The notes beneath the pieces were generated by a model that saw only the letters and a program-made list of their open reading frames with translations, had not been told where the DNA came from and ran no database searches. The position numbers and the translations under genes were made by a program. Shown here one piece after another: positions 55,046 through 63,986 of a DNA stretch of 64,000 nucleotides. This DNA comes from DASYLJ01 sp964432595 (lineage in GTDB: Bacteria; Desulfobacterota; Binatia; DP-6), in the NCBI GenBank assembly GCA_964432595.1, contig CAYSOF010000008.1:124001-188000 (forward strand), read 5' to 3'. Every line of letters begins with the position of its first letter. Position 1 is the stretch's first letter.

Positions 55046-55474
55046 TCAACCTTCTGCCGGACGGAACCGGAGGATGACGATGTCGGCGCCGCCGTCCTCG
55101 CGGAGCGCCTCGAGCTCGCCCACGAGCTTCATGCCGACCTTGAACTCGGGCTGCTTGCCCGCGAGCGGCACCTGTAGCCGCGGCCCTTCCGGCAGATCGA
55201 CCTGCCCCACGCCGTAGCCCTCCATGTGCTCGATCCGCATCGAGCCGAAGAGCGGCATGTGCACGAACGTGAAGCTGTACAGCGTCCCCCGTCCCGCGAC
55301 CTGCACGTCCTCGGTGTTGCGCGACATGCACTTCGCGCACACGCCGCGGCGCGGGAAGAAGTACTCGCCGCAGTCCTTGCACCGCGTGCAGCACACGTCG
55401 GGCGGCGCGTTCGGGTCGTCGGGGATGGTGAAGTAGCCCTCCTTGAGGGCCTTGCGGGGGCGTACGTCCGTCAT
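55046..55474 (-). CDS. DUF35 zinc-ribbon/OB-fold protein, thiolase partner
   Basis: 142 residues from ATG 55474 (a longer frame to 55558 lacks family likeness). A zinc ribbon (CTRCKDCGEYFFPRRGVCAKC) at about residues 29-49 precedes an OB-fold (GTLYSFTFVHMPLFGS). DUF35 proteins bind acyl-CoA and stimulate or complete their thiolase. The 5-base gap to the thiolase gene supports a complex. The gene overlaps the beginning of a possible start for the divergent methyltransferase. Confidence 0.92.
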   Translation of the reverse strand: MTDVRPRKALKEGYFTIPDDPNAPPDVCCTRCKDCGEYFFPRRGVCAKCMSRNTEDVQVAGRGTLYSFTFVHMPLFGSMRIEHMEGYGVGQVDLPEGPRLQVPLAGKQPEFKVGMKLVGELEALREDGGADIVILRFRPAEG

Positions 55475-55556
55475 GGCGGACGGGAAGACTGGCACGTCGG
55501 ACGCGAAGAAGTCCAACGGTTGCGGCGCACGCCGCGTCGGTGCCACTACCGGCACC

Positions 55557-56339
55557 ATGTCCTATGCGAGCGAGTACGGCGCCGTCGCGGCCCGCTGGTA
55601 CGACCCGAGCTACGACCACATCCGCAAGCGCGACGACGTCGCCTTCTACGGCGCGCTCGCGCGCGAGACCGGCGGACCGATCCTCGAGCTGGGCTGCGGC
55701 ACCGGTCGCGTGCTGCTGCCGATCGCTCGAGAGGGCGTCGCCTGCACCGGGCTCGACGGCTCCACCGCCATGCTCGACGTGCTGCGCCAGAAGCTGCGCA
55801 CGGAGACCCCGCCGCCGTCGCTGCGCCTGCTGTGCGCGCCGATGGAGGACTTCGACCTCGGCGGCGAGCGCTTCGCGCTGATCTTCTCGGCATTCCGCGC
55901 GTTCCAGCACCTCGCCACGGTCGACCATCAGCTCCGCTGCCTCGCCAACGTCCGCCGTCACCTCGCTCCCGGCGGCATCTTCGCGATGGACGTGTTCGCC
56001 CCGCTGCTCGACCGCACGGCGATCGTCGACGAACCCGAGGCGGCCGACGCGACGTTCCCGCTGGACGGCGCCGAGGTGACCCGCTGGGTGCGCATCCAGC
56101 GCGACCTGGCGACGCAGGTGGCGACGATCCACATGCGCTACGAGCGCACGCGCGGCGGCATGCGCACAGCACCCGACGAGCACGAGTCGTTCCACATGCG
56201 CTGGACGCACCGCTACGAGTTGGAGCACCTGCTCGTGCGCGCCGGCTTCACGCCGACGGCGTTCTACGGCGCGTTCGACAAGCGCCCGTACGACTACGTC
56301 TCGGGGGACGTCGTCGTCGTGGCGCGCGCGGCCATGTAG
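55557..56339 (+). CDS. Class I SAM-dependent methyltransferase
   Basis: 260 residues from ATG 55557. The SAM motif LELGCGTGRVLLPIAREG (about residue 43) and DGSTAMLDVLRQK follow YDPSYDHI. It belongs to the small-molecule or ubiquinone/menaquinone-type methyltransferase group. The upstream frame could add 38 residues that look random. Its end overlaps the convergent RND transporter by 46 bases. Confidence 0.85.
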   Translation: MSYASEYGAVAARWYDPSYDHIRKRDDVAFYGALARETGGPILELGCGTGRVLLPIAREGVACTGLDGSTAMLDVLRQKLRTETPPPSLRLLCAPMEDFDLGGERFALIFSAFRAFQHLATVDHQLRCLANVRRHLAPGGIFAMDVFAPLLDRTAIVDEPEAADATFPLDGAEVTRWVRIQRDLATQVATIHMRYERTRGGMRTAPDEHESFHMRWTHRYELEHLLVRAGFTPTAFYGAFDKRPYDYVSGDVVVVARAAM

Positions 56340-59101
56340 GCCGAGTTCATCCGCTCGAGACGATCGCTCAGGATGCTCGTCAGGTTCAGGAAGACGCGCG
56401 ACGCGATCCGCGGGTAGCGTCGCTGAATGCGCTGCAGGAAGCGCTCGTCGACGGCCAGCACCTCGACGTCGCTCGTCGCGACGACGTCGGCCGTGCGCTC
56501 GTTGTGGCGGACGAGCGCCATCTCGCCGAACACGTCGCCGCGGTGGAGATTGGCCACCGGCCGGCGGCTGCCGTTCGAGTTGAGCAGCACCTCGGCGTCG
56601 CCGTTCAGCACGACGTACATGGCGTCGCCCGGGTCGCCCTGCTGCACGATCGTCTCGCCGGGACGAAAGCGCAGCATGTCGCCCATCAGCACGACGACGC
56701 GTGCCTGCGACGGCCGCAGTCCGGCGAACAGCGGGATCGTACGCGCCGGGTCCTCGCCGAGCTTCAGGCCGACGAGATCCCACAGCGTGATGATCTTCGC
56801 CGTGGCGAGGAACGCCGGCAGCAGGAGCAGGTTCGCGCCGAGCGCCGTCGCCATCGTGACGCTCGAGAGCACGCCGAAGTTCTGGATCGGCACGAAGCTC
56901 GAGAACGCGAACGTGAGGAAACCGAGAAACAGCGCGACCGTCGTATAGATGATCGGCGCGCCCACCGTGGTCAGCGTGCGCGCGATCGCGGCTTCCTGAT
57001 CTTCCTCGCCGCGCAGCTCGAGGTTGAGCCGCGCCATGTAGTGGATCGTCGAGTCGACGGCGATGCCGAGCGCGATGGCGGCGATGAGGCTCGTGCCGAG
57101 GTTCAGGTAGATGCCGAACCAGCCCATCACGCCGAAGAAGATCAGGATCGGCAGGACGTTCGGCAGGATCGCCAGGAAACCGATGCGCATCGAAAGGAAC
57201 ATCAGCGACATCACGATGAAGATGACGCCCAGCGCCAGGGCCAGGCTCTTCACCTGGCCGGCGACGATCTCCGACGTCGTCCCCGTGAGCAGCACGAGGT
57301 TGCCGGTCAGGTGCACCGGGATGTCCGCCGGGAAGTGGTTGGCGATGTAGGCGCGGATGCGCGACAGCGTCTCCTCGATCACCGCCGAGCCCGACAGGTT
57401 CGTGCGCACGAGGATGCTCGCCGTCGAGAAGTCGGGCGTGACGACGCTCTTGAAGGTGTCCGGGCTCGTGTTCACCATCTCGAGCACCGGCGCGAGCATC
57501 GCCGGGTCTTCCCAGAACGTCTTCGGCTTCTCCGCGGGGACGATCTTGCCCTGTGCGTCGACCACGAGATCGCCGCCGGTGCCCTTGTTGAGCCCCGACT
57601 CGAGCAGCTCGAGGTAGTCGACGATCGACACCGACGAGGTGATGCCGGGCTGGTTCTCGAGGAACTGCTGCAGGTCCTTGATGAGCCAGAGCGTCGTCCA
57701 CTTCTTCAGCGCTTCCGGCACGCGCCCGTCGATGATCACGTAGAACGGGTTCGAGCCGACGATCTCGCGGTTGATGACCTCGTTGTCGCGCCGCACCTCG
57801 GCACGCGGGCTGAAGTACGACAGGAAGTCCGAGTCGACCTGGATGCGCATGATGCCCGTGACGGCGAGCACCGCGAGCCCACCGGCCAGCAGCCAGATCC
57901 AGCTGCGCGAGCCCGCCGCCACGCGGGCGACGCGGGACAGCACCGGCGTCAGCGCCGGCGAGCCGTCCTGCGCCCGCACCGCGACGCGCTCGATCGGCAG
58001 GAGCGCCAGCATCGCCGGCAGGAAGACCAGGCAGACGATGGTCAGGAAGATCGTGCCGATCACCGCGAAGAAGCCCAGCTCCCAGATCGCCGGGATGCGG
58101 TTCACCATGAGCGCGCCGAACCCGATCACGGTGGTGACCGCGGAGATGCAGAGCGGCACCCACACGCGATCGAACGCGGCGCCGACCACCTCGGCCTCGT
58201 CGCGGCCGTGCTCCGCCGACTCGTAGTACCGCGCCATCACGTGGATCGCGTACGAGCTGCCGACGACGAGCAGCAGCGGCGGCAGGACGAACGTGCCGAG
58301 CGTGATCGCCTTGCCCATCGCGACCAGCACGCCGAGCGTCCAGACGAGCGCCATCACCACCGTGACGAGCGGCAGGAGGACGCCGCGCTTCGTGCGGAAC
58401 GACAACCAGAACGTGATGATGACGCCGACCAGCGCGATCGGCGTGAAGCGGAAGAGGTCGCGGCGCATGAGCCGCACCGCCGCCTCTTTCAGGTGCGCGG
58501 CGCCTGTGAAGTAGAACTTCTCGGGTCCCTCCTCGGCGCGGAGGATCTCGGCGATGCGGTCGTCGAGGCGCAGGTCGGCGTACTGCACGTCGCTGAGCGG
58601 CTTGAAGAACACGTTGATGGCGGCGCCGCGCTCGTCGGGGGCGACGAGGTTCTCGCGGTACAGCGGCACGGCCGCGAGCTTGGCGCGCAACGCCGCCACT
58701 TCGTCCGGCGACGGCGGCAGCTTCGGCAGCAGCGGCGGCGGCGTGAAGACGTCGGCGGCGACGTCCTTCGCGTTCGTGATGCTGAGGACGCTCTCGACGC
58801 CGTCGAGCTTCGCGACGGCGTTGGTGACGCGCGCGATCTTCTCGAGCGTGCCGGCGGAGAAGAGGTCGTCGCTGCGCACCCCGATGACGCCGACGTCGTC
58901 GCTGCCGAACTTCTGCCGGACCTGCTCGTAGTAGAAGACCTGCGGGTCGCCCGCGGGAAGCACGCTCTCGAGCGAGCTCTCGATGCGCAGGCCGAGCGCG
59001 AACCAGCCCAGCACGACGGTGACCGCCAGCATGCCGGCGAGGACGCCGAGCGGGTGCCGGACGAGCCAGCGCGCCATGCGGTTCATGAGCCGCGGCACCA
59101 T
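56294..59101 (-). CDS. RND (MMPL-type) exporter with C-terminal cyclic-nucleotide-binding domain
   Basis: 935 residues from ATG 59101 (GGAGGG 8 bases upstream). Two halves with about six spans each, plus two periplasmic loops, fit MMPL/hopanoid-lipid-type RND exporters; YYESAEHGRDEAEVVG follows a sterol-sensing-like helix. From residue 794 a cNMP-binding domain is fused: PGETIVQQGDPGDAMYVVL, then the phosphate cassette FGEMALVRHNERTADV. The nucleotide probably gates export of a lipid or other hydrophobic substrate (inference). Its end overlaps the methyltransferase gene; it is divergent from a glycosyltransferase gene. Confidence 0.88.
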   Translation of the reverse strand: MVPRLMNRMARWLVRHPLGVLAGMLAVTVVLGWFALGLRIESSLESVLPAGDPQVFYYEQVRQKFGSDDVGVIGVRSDDLFSAGTLEKIARVTNAVAKLDGVESVLSITNAKDVAADVFTPPPLLPKLPPSPDEVAALRAKLAAVPLYRENLVAPDERGAAINVFFKPLSDVQYADLRLDDRIAEILRAEEGPEKFYFTGAAHLKEAAVRLMRRDLFRFTPIALVGVIITFWLSFRTKRGVLLPLVTVVMALVWTLGVLVAMGKAITLGTFVLPPLLLVVGSSYAIHVMARYYESAEHGRDEAEVVGAAFDRVWVPLCISAVTTVIGFGALMVNRIPAIWELGFFAVIGTIFLTIVCLVFLPAMLALLPIERVAVRAQDGSPALTPVLSRVARVAAGSRSWIWLLAGGLAVLAVTGIMRIQVDSDFLSYFSPRAEVRRDNEVINREIVGSNPFYVIIDGRVPEALKKWTTLWLIKDLQQFLENQPGITSSVSIVDYLELLESGLNKGTGGDLVVDAQGKIVPAEKPKTFWEDPAMLAPVLEMVNTSPDTFKSVVTPDFSTASILVRTNLSGSAVIEETLSRIRAYIANHFPADIPVHLTGNLVLLTGTTSEIVAGQVKSLALALGVIFIVMSLMFLSMRIGFLAILPNVLPILIFFGVMGWFGIYLNLGTSLIAAIALGIAVDSTIHYMARLNLELRGEEDQEAAIARTLTTVGAPIIYTTVALFLGFLTFAFSSFVPIQNFGVLSSVTMATALGANLLLLPAFLATAKIITLWDLVGLKLGEDPARTIPLFAGLRPSQARVVVLMGDMLRFRPGETIVQQGDPGDAMYVVLNGDAEVLLNSNGSRRPVANLHRGDVFGEMALVRHNERTADVVATSDVEVLAVDERFLQRIQRRYPRIASRVFLNLTSILSDRLERMNSAYMAARATTTTSPET

Positions 59102-59177
59102 ACCCCGTCCCTCCGATCGTCGCGAGCGGAGCCATGGACCTTGCTTTCTGAGCCGACGCGCGGAAAGGCTCGATTCA

Positions 59178-60176
59178 ATGAGAGTTCCGCGGGTATCGGT
59201 CCTGCTGCCGGCCCGCGACGCGGCCGCCACGCTGGACGCGTGCGTGCGCAGCCTGCGCCGTCAGACCCTGACCGACTGGGAGTGCGTCGTCGTCGACGAC
59301 GGCTCGCGCGACGGGACCCGTGCCATCGCGGCCGACGCCGATCCGCGCATCCGCGTCGTGACGCTGCCGCCGTCCGGCGTCGTGGCGGCGGCGAACGCCG
59401 GGCTCGAGCACTGCCGCGCGCGGTACGTCGCCCGCATGGACGCCGACGACGTCATGCATCGCGACCGCCTGGCGCTGCAGGTCGCGGCGCTCGACGCCGA
59501 CGCCGGGCTCGCCGCGGTGGGCACGCACGTGCGCTTCTTCCCGCGCCGCGACATGACCGACGGGCTGCGCGCCTACGAGCGCTGGCTGAACGACATCGCG
59601 TCGCCGCAGGCCGTGCGGACCGACGCGTTCGTCGAGTCGCCCGTCGCCAATCCGACGCTCTGCATGCGCGCCGACGTGCTGCGTGCGTTCCGTTACGAGG
59701 ACCACGACTGGCCGGAGGACTACGACCTGATCCTGCGGCTCCTCGCGGCGGGGCACGAGATCGGGATGATCCCGCGCCGCCTCCTGGCCTGGCGCGACGG
59801 GCCCGGGCGCCTGACGCGCACGCACGGTGCGTATGCCCAGGACCGTATCGTCGCGTGCAAGGCGCATCATCTCGCGAAGGGCTTCCTGGCCGCGACCGAC
59901 CGTTACGTGCTGTGGGGCTATGGGGGCACGGGCCGCGCCCTGCGGCGCGCGTTGGCGCTCCACGGACGGCATCCCTCGCACGTCGTCGAGCTGCACGCGG
60001 GACGGCTCGGGAACCGCATCCACGGCGCGCCGGTGATCGGTCCCGACGCCCTCGACGGGCTGCCGCGCGGACGGCTCGTGGCCTCGGTGGCGGGGGCGAC
60101 GGCCCGCAGCGAGATCCGGGCGTTCCTGACGGCGCGCGGCTGGGTCGAGACCCGCGACTTCGTCTGCGCCGCGTGA
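59178..60176 (+). CDS. GT2 glycosyltransferase with C-terminal Rossmann-like domain
   Basis: 332 residues from ATG 59178 (GGAAAGG upstream). The GT2 fold opens VSVLLPARDAAATLDACVRS, with VVVDDGSRDGTR and RMDADDVMHRDRL (DxD). The last 100 residues (VLWGYGGTGRALRRALALHG, then GAPVIGPDALDG) look like a nucleotide- or sugar-binding Rossmann domain, as in PglD-like or sugar-acyltransferase N-domains. It may add a sugar and use the C-terminal part for binding a donor or partner. The sigma factor gene follows 34 bases later. Confidence 0.85.
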   Translation: MRVPRVSVLLPARDAAATLDACVRSLRRQTLTDWECVVVDDGSRDGTRAIAADADPRIRVVTLPPSGVVAAANAGLEHCRARYVARMDADDVMHRDRLALQVAALDADAGLAAVGTHVRFFPRRDMTDGLRAYERWLNDIASPQAVRTDAFVESPVANPTLCMRADVLRAFRYEDHDWPEDYDLILRLLAAGHEIGMIPRRLLAWRDGPGRLTRTHGAYAQDRIVACKAHHLAKGFLAATDRYVLWGYGGTGRALRRALALHGRHPSHVVELHAGRLGNRIHGAPVIGPDALDGLPRGRLVASVAGATARSEIRAFLTARGWVETRDFVCAA

Positions 60177-60210
60177 CCTTTTTCCGTCGCCGGCGGTTCT
60201 GGAAGGTAGG

Positions 60211-60759
60211 ATGACGACACGGCCCACGACGGCGGTCACGGACGACCCCGAAGAGCGCCTGCTGATCGAGGCCGCCCAGCGCGATCCGCGGCGCTTCGGG
60301 GTGCTCTACGAGCAGAACGTCGACCGCGTCTACGCGTATGTGGCCCGGCGCGTCCGCGACCGGGCGGAAGCGGAGGACGTCACCGCCGACGTGTTCCACC
60401 GCGCGCTCGCGAACCTCGCGCGCTTCGAGTGGCGTGGTGTGCCGTTCGCCGCGTGGCTGCTCACGATCGCCGCGCATGCGATCGCCGACCGCGTCGCACG
60501 TGCCGCACGACCGGTCCCGCCGCCCGAGGCGCCCGAGCCGCCGCCGAGCCTCGAGGAGGTGGAGGACCGCGCGCGGCTGTTCCGCCTCGTCGACGACCTG
60601 CCCGCCGAGCAACGTCGCGTCGTGATGATGCGCTTCGCCGAGCAGCGCCCGATCCGCGACATCGCGCTGGCGCTCGGCCGCAGCGAGGGCGCGATCAAGC
60701 AGCTCCAGCTGCGCGGCCTCACGACGCTGCGCGCGCGCATGAGGAAGAGCCATGTCTGA
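60211..60759 (+). CDS. ECF-type RNA polymerase sigma factor
   Basis: 182 residues. Sigma region 2 (RFGVLYEQNVDRVYAYVARR, then AEAEDVTADVFHRALANL) and region 4 (LPAEQRRVVMMRFAEQRPI, then LGRSEGAIKQLQLRGLTTLR) are clear. ATG 60211 has GGAAGG 7-12 bases upstream. The stop overlaps the next gene start by 8 bases, as for sigma/anti-sigma pairs. It probably controls its own operon and stress or metabolite genes (inference). Confidence 0.92.
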   Translation: MTTRPTTAVTDDPEERLLIEAAQRDPRRFGVLYEQNVDRVYAYVARRVRDRAEAEDVTADVFHRALANLARFEWRGVPFAAWLLTIAAHAIADRVARAARPVPPPEAPEPPPSLEEVEDRARLFRLVDDLPAEQRRVVMMRFAEQRPIRDIALALGRSEGAIKQLQLRGLTTLRARMRKSHV

Positions 60760-61330
60760 CCGAACCTCCGACCGTCTCGACGAAGTGGTGGATGCGCTGA
60801 TGGCCGACGAACCGACGCCGACGCTCTCGCCCCGGCTGACCGGGCTGCTCGAAGTGGCCGCCGACCTGCGCGACCTGCCGCGCGCCGACTGGAAGGCGCG
60901 GCTCGGCGCCGAGCTCGCGGCCGGCGCGACACCGTCGTCGCCGATGGTGCCGCACGACCTGGCCGCGCTCGCGCGTGACCTGCCCACCTTGGTCATCTCC
61001 GAGGCGACGACCGGAGCGGAGGCCGATGCCGCCGTACGTGCGGTGGCGTGGCTCGGCGACCTCCAGCTCGGGATGATGCGCTTCTCCGGCCAGACGCCGT
61101 GGGAGCGGCATCCCGACGGCGACGAGCTGCTGCAGGTCCTCGACGGCGCCGTCGACATCACGGTGCTCACCGACGACGGCCCCGTCGAGGTGCCGCTCGA
61201 AACCGGCGGCATCTTCGTCTGTCCGCGCGGGCTCTGGCACCGCCAGCGCGCGCGCCCCACCGTCACGTTGCTGTTCGGCACCGCGGTCCGAACGTCGGAA
61301 GTGTCCTTCGCCGACGATCCGCGAACCTGA
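60752..61330 (+). CDS. Cupin-domain protein with helical N-terminus, possible anti-sigma
   Basis: 192 residues. An N-terminal helical region of about 60 residues (DRLDEVVDALMADEPTPTLS, LPRADWKARLGAEL) resembles a segment seen at the start of proteins encoded next to ECF sigma factors. A cupin follows (WERHPDGDELLQVLDG, then WHRQRARPTVTLL) with possible metal His/Glu. No canonical HxxxCxxC zinc motif of ZAS anti-sigmas is present. The 8-base overlap with the sigma gene suggests a sigma/anti-sigma pair with a metabolite-sensing cupin (inference). Confidence 0.6.
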   Translation: MSDRTSDRLDEVVDALMADEPTPTLSPRLTGLLEVAADLRDLPRADWKARLGAELAAGATPSSPMVPHDLAALARDLPTLVISEATTGAEADAAVRAVAWLGDLQLGMMRFSGQTPWERHPDGDELLQVLDGAVDITVLTDDGPVEVPLETGGIFVCPRGLWHRQRARPTVTLLFGTAVRTSEVSFADDPRT

Positions 61331-61339
61331 GGAGGAGTC

Positions 61340-61786
61340 ATGACAGAACGCATCCGCAACATCTCCGCGTATCTCTGCGTCGGCGACGCGAAGCGGGCGA
61401 TCGCCTACTACCGCGAGGCGTTCGGCGCCGAGGAGACGTTCCGTCTCGAGGAGCCAAGCGGCAAGATCGGCCACGCCGAGCTGCGCATCGGCACGTCGAC
61501 GATCATGCTGTCCGACGAGTACCCCGACCACGGCGCGCAGAGCCCGCAGACGATCGGCGGCTCGCCGGTGCTGCTGTACCTGCCGGTGGACGACGCCGAC
61601 GCGGTGGCGGCGCGGGCGGTGAAGGCCGGCGGCACGCTGAAGGCGCCGGTCGCCGATCAGTTCTACGGCGAGCGCACCGGGACGCTCGTCGATCCGTTCG
61701 GGCATCGCTGGATGATCTCGCAGCACATCGAGGACGTGTCCGCCGACGAGATGAAGCGGCGGATGGCGGAGATGCCGGCGTCATGA
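61340..61786 (+). CDS. VOC-family protein (PhnB/glyoxalase-like)
   Basis: 148 residues, one VOC domain: YLCVGDAKRAIAYYREAFGAE, GHAELRIGTSTIMLSDE and GTLVDPFGHRWMISQHIEDV. The group includes PhnB-like and glyoxalase/bleomycin-resistance-like proteins, which bind metals or act as enzymes on small molecules. AGGAGG before the ATG is a strong ribosome site. The next VOC gene overlaps by ATGA. Function is unknown. Confidence 0.85.
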   Translation: MTERIRNISAYLCVGDAKRAIAYYREAFGAEETFRLEEPSGKIGHAELRIGTSTIMLSDEYPDHGAQSPQTIGGSPVLLYLPVDDADAVAARAVKAGGTLKAPVADQFYGERTGTLVDPFGHRWMISQHIEDVSADEMKRRMAEMPAS

Positions 61787-62157
61787 CGACGCGTGTACGC
61801 AACGGCGTCGGCACGGTCCGGCCGTTCATCTTCGGCCGCCTCGACCTGCTGGAGTTCGTGCAGCAGGTCTTCGGCGGCACGGAGCTGGAACGGAACACGG
61901 TCCCGAACGGCTTCCACGTCCAGGTGCGGATCGGCGACTCCGTCGTCGTGCTCTCCGCCATGGACCCGCCGTACGCGCAGGCCACCGTCGCGTCGACGTA
62001 CGTCTACGTCGACGACGTCGACGCCACGTACGCGCGCGCGACGGCGGCGGGCGCGACGTCGCTGGGTGCCCCGGCGGACCGGCCGTTCCAGGAGCGGACC
62101 GCGTCGGTGCAGGACGCGTTCGGGAACGTCTGGTACCTGGCGCAGTACACCGGCTGA
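61783..62157 (+). CDS. Second VOC-family protein
   Basis: 124 residues, one VOC domain: TVRPFIFGRLDLLEFVQQVFGG, FHVQVRIGDSVVVLSAMDPP, and ASVQDAFGNVWYLAQ. ATG 61783 overlaps the previous stop (TGA 61784-61786). The paired VOC proteins could be subunits or act on the same metabolite. The stop at 62157 is 7 bases before the convergent sulfatase stop. Confidence 0.8.
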   Translation: MTTRVRNGVGTVRPFIFGRLDLLEFVQQVFGGTELERNTVPNGFHVQVRIGDSVVVLSAMDPPYAQATVASTYVYVDDVDATYARATAAGATSLGAPADRPFQERTASVQDAFGNVWYLAQYTG

Positions 62158-62164
62158 GCTCGGC

Positions 62165-63986
62165 TCACTCGACGTAGCCGAGGGCGCGCAGGCGCTCCTG
62201 GGCGGCCGGATCGATGGGCGGCGCCGTCGCCGTGACGGCGGCGTCGCGGGCGGGCAGGCCCAGCGCGCCCACCCAGGCGTCGAGCTCGCCGCGCAGGCGC
62301 TTCACGCGGTCGGGATGGCGCGGCGCGAGGTCCTGACGCTCGCCCGGGTCGACCACGAGGTCGAAGAGCCAGACCCCGCCGGCGGAATCGACGACGAGCT
62401 TCTCGGTACCGGCGCGGTACGCGCGGTAGCGGCGATCGTGGCGCAGCAGCGGATCGCCACCATCCGGCGCGTCGCTGCCGAGCATCGACGCGTACTGCTC
62501 GGCCAGCGCCGGCCCCGGGGCCGGGCGGCCACGGCTCGCGGGCAGCAGCGAGCCCGCCTGCACCGTCGGCGGCACGTCGAGGCCGAGCAGCTCGCAGATC
62601 GTCGCGAATACGCCGGCCGTCGACACGGGCTGCGACGCGCGGCCCGCGGCGACGCCGGGCGGGAAGCGTACGAAGCAGCGGCACGTGCAGCACCGGATGG
62701 TAGAGCGAGTGGCCGTGGCCGAACTCGCCGTGCTCGCCGAGGAGCTCGCCGTGGTCGGCCAGCACGACGATGATCGTGCGGTCGAGCGTGCCGCGCTCGC
62801 GCAGGGCGCCGATCACGCGGCCGAGCAGCGCGTCGGCGTAGGCGACGCCGGCGTCGTACATCGCCGTCACCGGCACGCGCGCGTCGCCGACGTCGGGCGC
62901 GGCGCCGCCGAACTGGGCCGCCATCAGCGTCAAGCTGAGGTCGCGCAGGGCGGGCAGCGGCAGGTCGGTGAAGCGATGCAGCCAGTCGCCGGGCAGCTGG
63001 TGGTACGGGAAATGCGCCTCGATGAAGTTGAGGAACACGAACGCCGGCGGCGCATCGGCGGGACGGCTGCGGAACCATGCGACGAAGCCGTCGGCGACGC
63101 CCGCGCCGCCCTTGTCCTCAGGACGAACGCCGAGCCGGTCGAGCACGCGATGCATCGAGTGCATCGAGCGCGCGACGTCGCCGTGGCGCCACGCCTCGTC
63201 GGTCCACGCGAAGCCGCGCACCATGCCGAGGCCGTCGCTGATCCACGCGTTGGCGGTGAACGAGCGCGTGTCCCATCCCGCGGCGGCGAGCGTCGCGGCG
63301 AGCGTCGCCGAGCCGGCGTCGAGGTAGCGGTGCTCGTCGTGCGCGCCGTGGGCCGACGGGAAGCGGCCGGTGAAGAGCGACGCGTGCGACGGCAGCGACC
63401 ACGTCGCCGGCGACACGGCTTCGAGGAAGAGGAGCCCGTCGGCGGCGAGCGCATCGAAGTTGGGCGTCGTCGCCCGGTCGTAGCCGTAGGCCGACATGTG
63501 ATCGGCGCGAACGGTGTCGAGCACGACGACGACCACGTCCGGCGCGTTCGCCGGCGGCGTGCCGCGCACGACCGTCTCGGCCGACGTCCGGCGGCCCGCC
63601 CACAGCTCGGGGACGACGACCCCGGCGACGACGACCAGTACCGCGACCGTCGCCGCGGTGCGCGGTGCGCGGCGCGCGAGCAGGACCGCTCCCAGCGCGA
63701 CGACGGGCGTGAGCACGGCCATCACCTGGAAGGCCAGGTTCTCCGGCACCACCGCGAGCTCGATCGCGATCCAGCCGAGCGCGACGGCCACCGCATGGCG
63801 CCCGGCGCCCCGCGGCAGCAGCACGGCGAACACGAGCCCCAGGAGCGCTCCCACGACGACGGCCATGCCCGCGCCCGTCACCATCATGGTGCGCGGCGCG
63901 TGCATGTTGAACGCCATGATCCGCGTCGCGGCCAGCGCCGTCATGAGCGCCGCCATCGCGAGCCCGAAGCCCGCGCCCCGGATCAT
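62165..63986 (-). pseudogene. Sulfatase-like membrane hydrolase, split by a frameshift
   Basis: Residues 1-115 of the visible start hold about four membrane spans, followed by a sulfatase-fold domain: VVVVVLDTVRADHMSAYGY (metal-binding Asp), SLPSHASLFTG (catalytic-site region with Ser in place of Cys and His in place of Arg), LADHGELLGEHGEFGHGHS. After HPVLHVPLL the frame breaks near 62672-62675: the expected VRFPPGVAAGRASQPVSTAG continues in the next frame to the normal C-terminal GYVE. An extra base in CTTCGTA explains it. The start at 63986 may not be the true start because the window ends soon after. Either a real mutation or a sequencing error. Confidence 0.85.
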
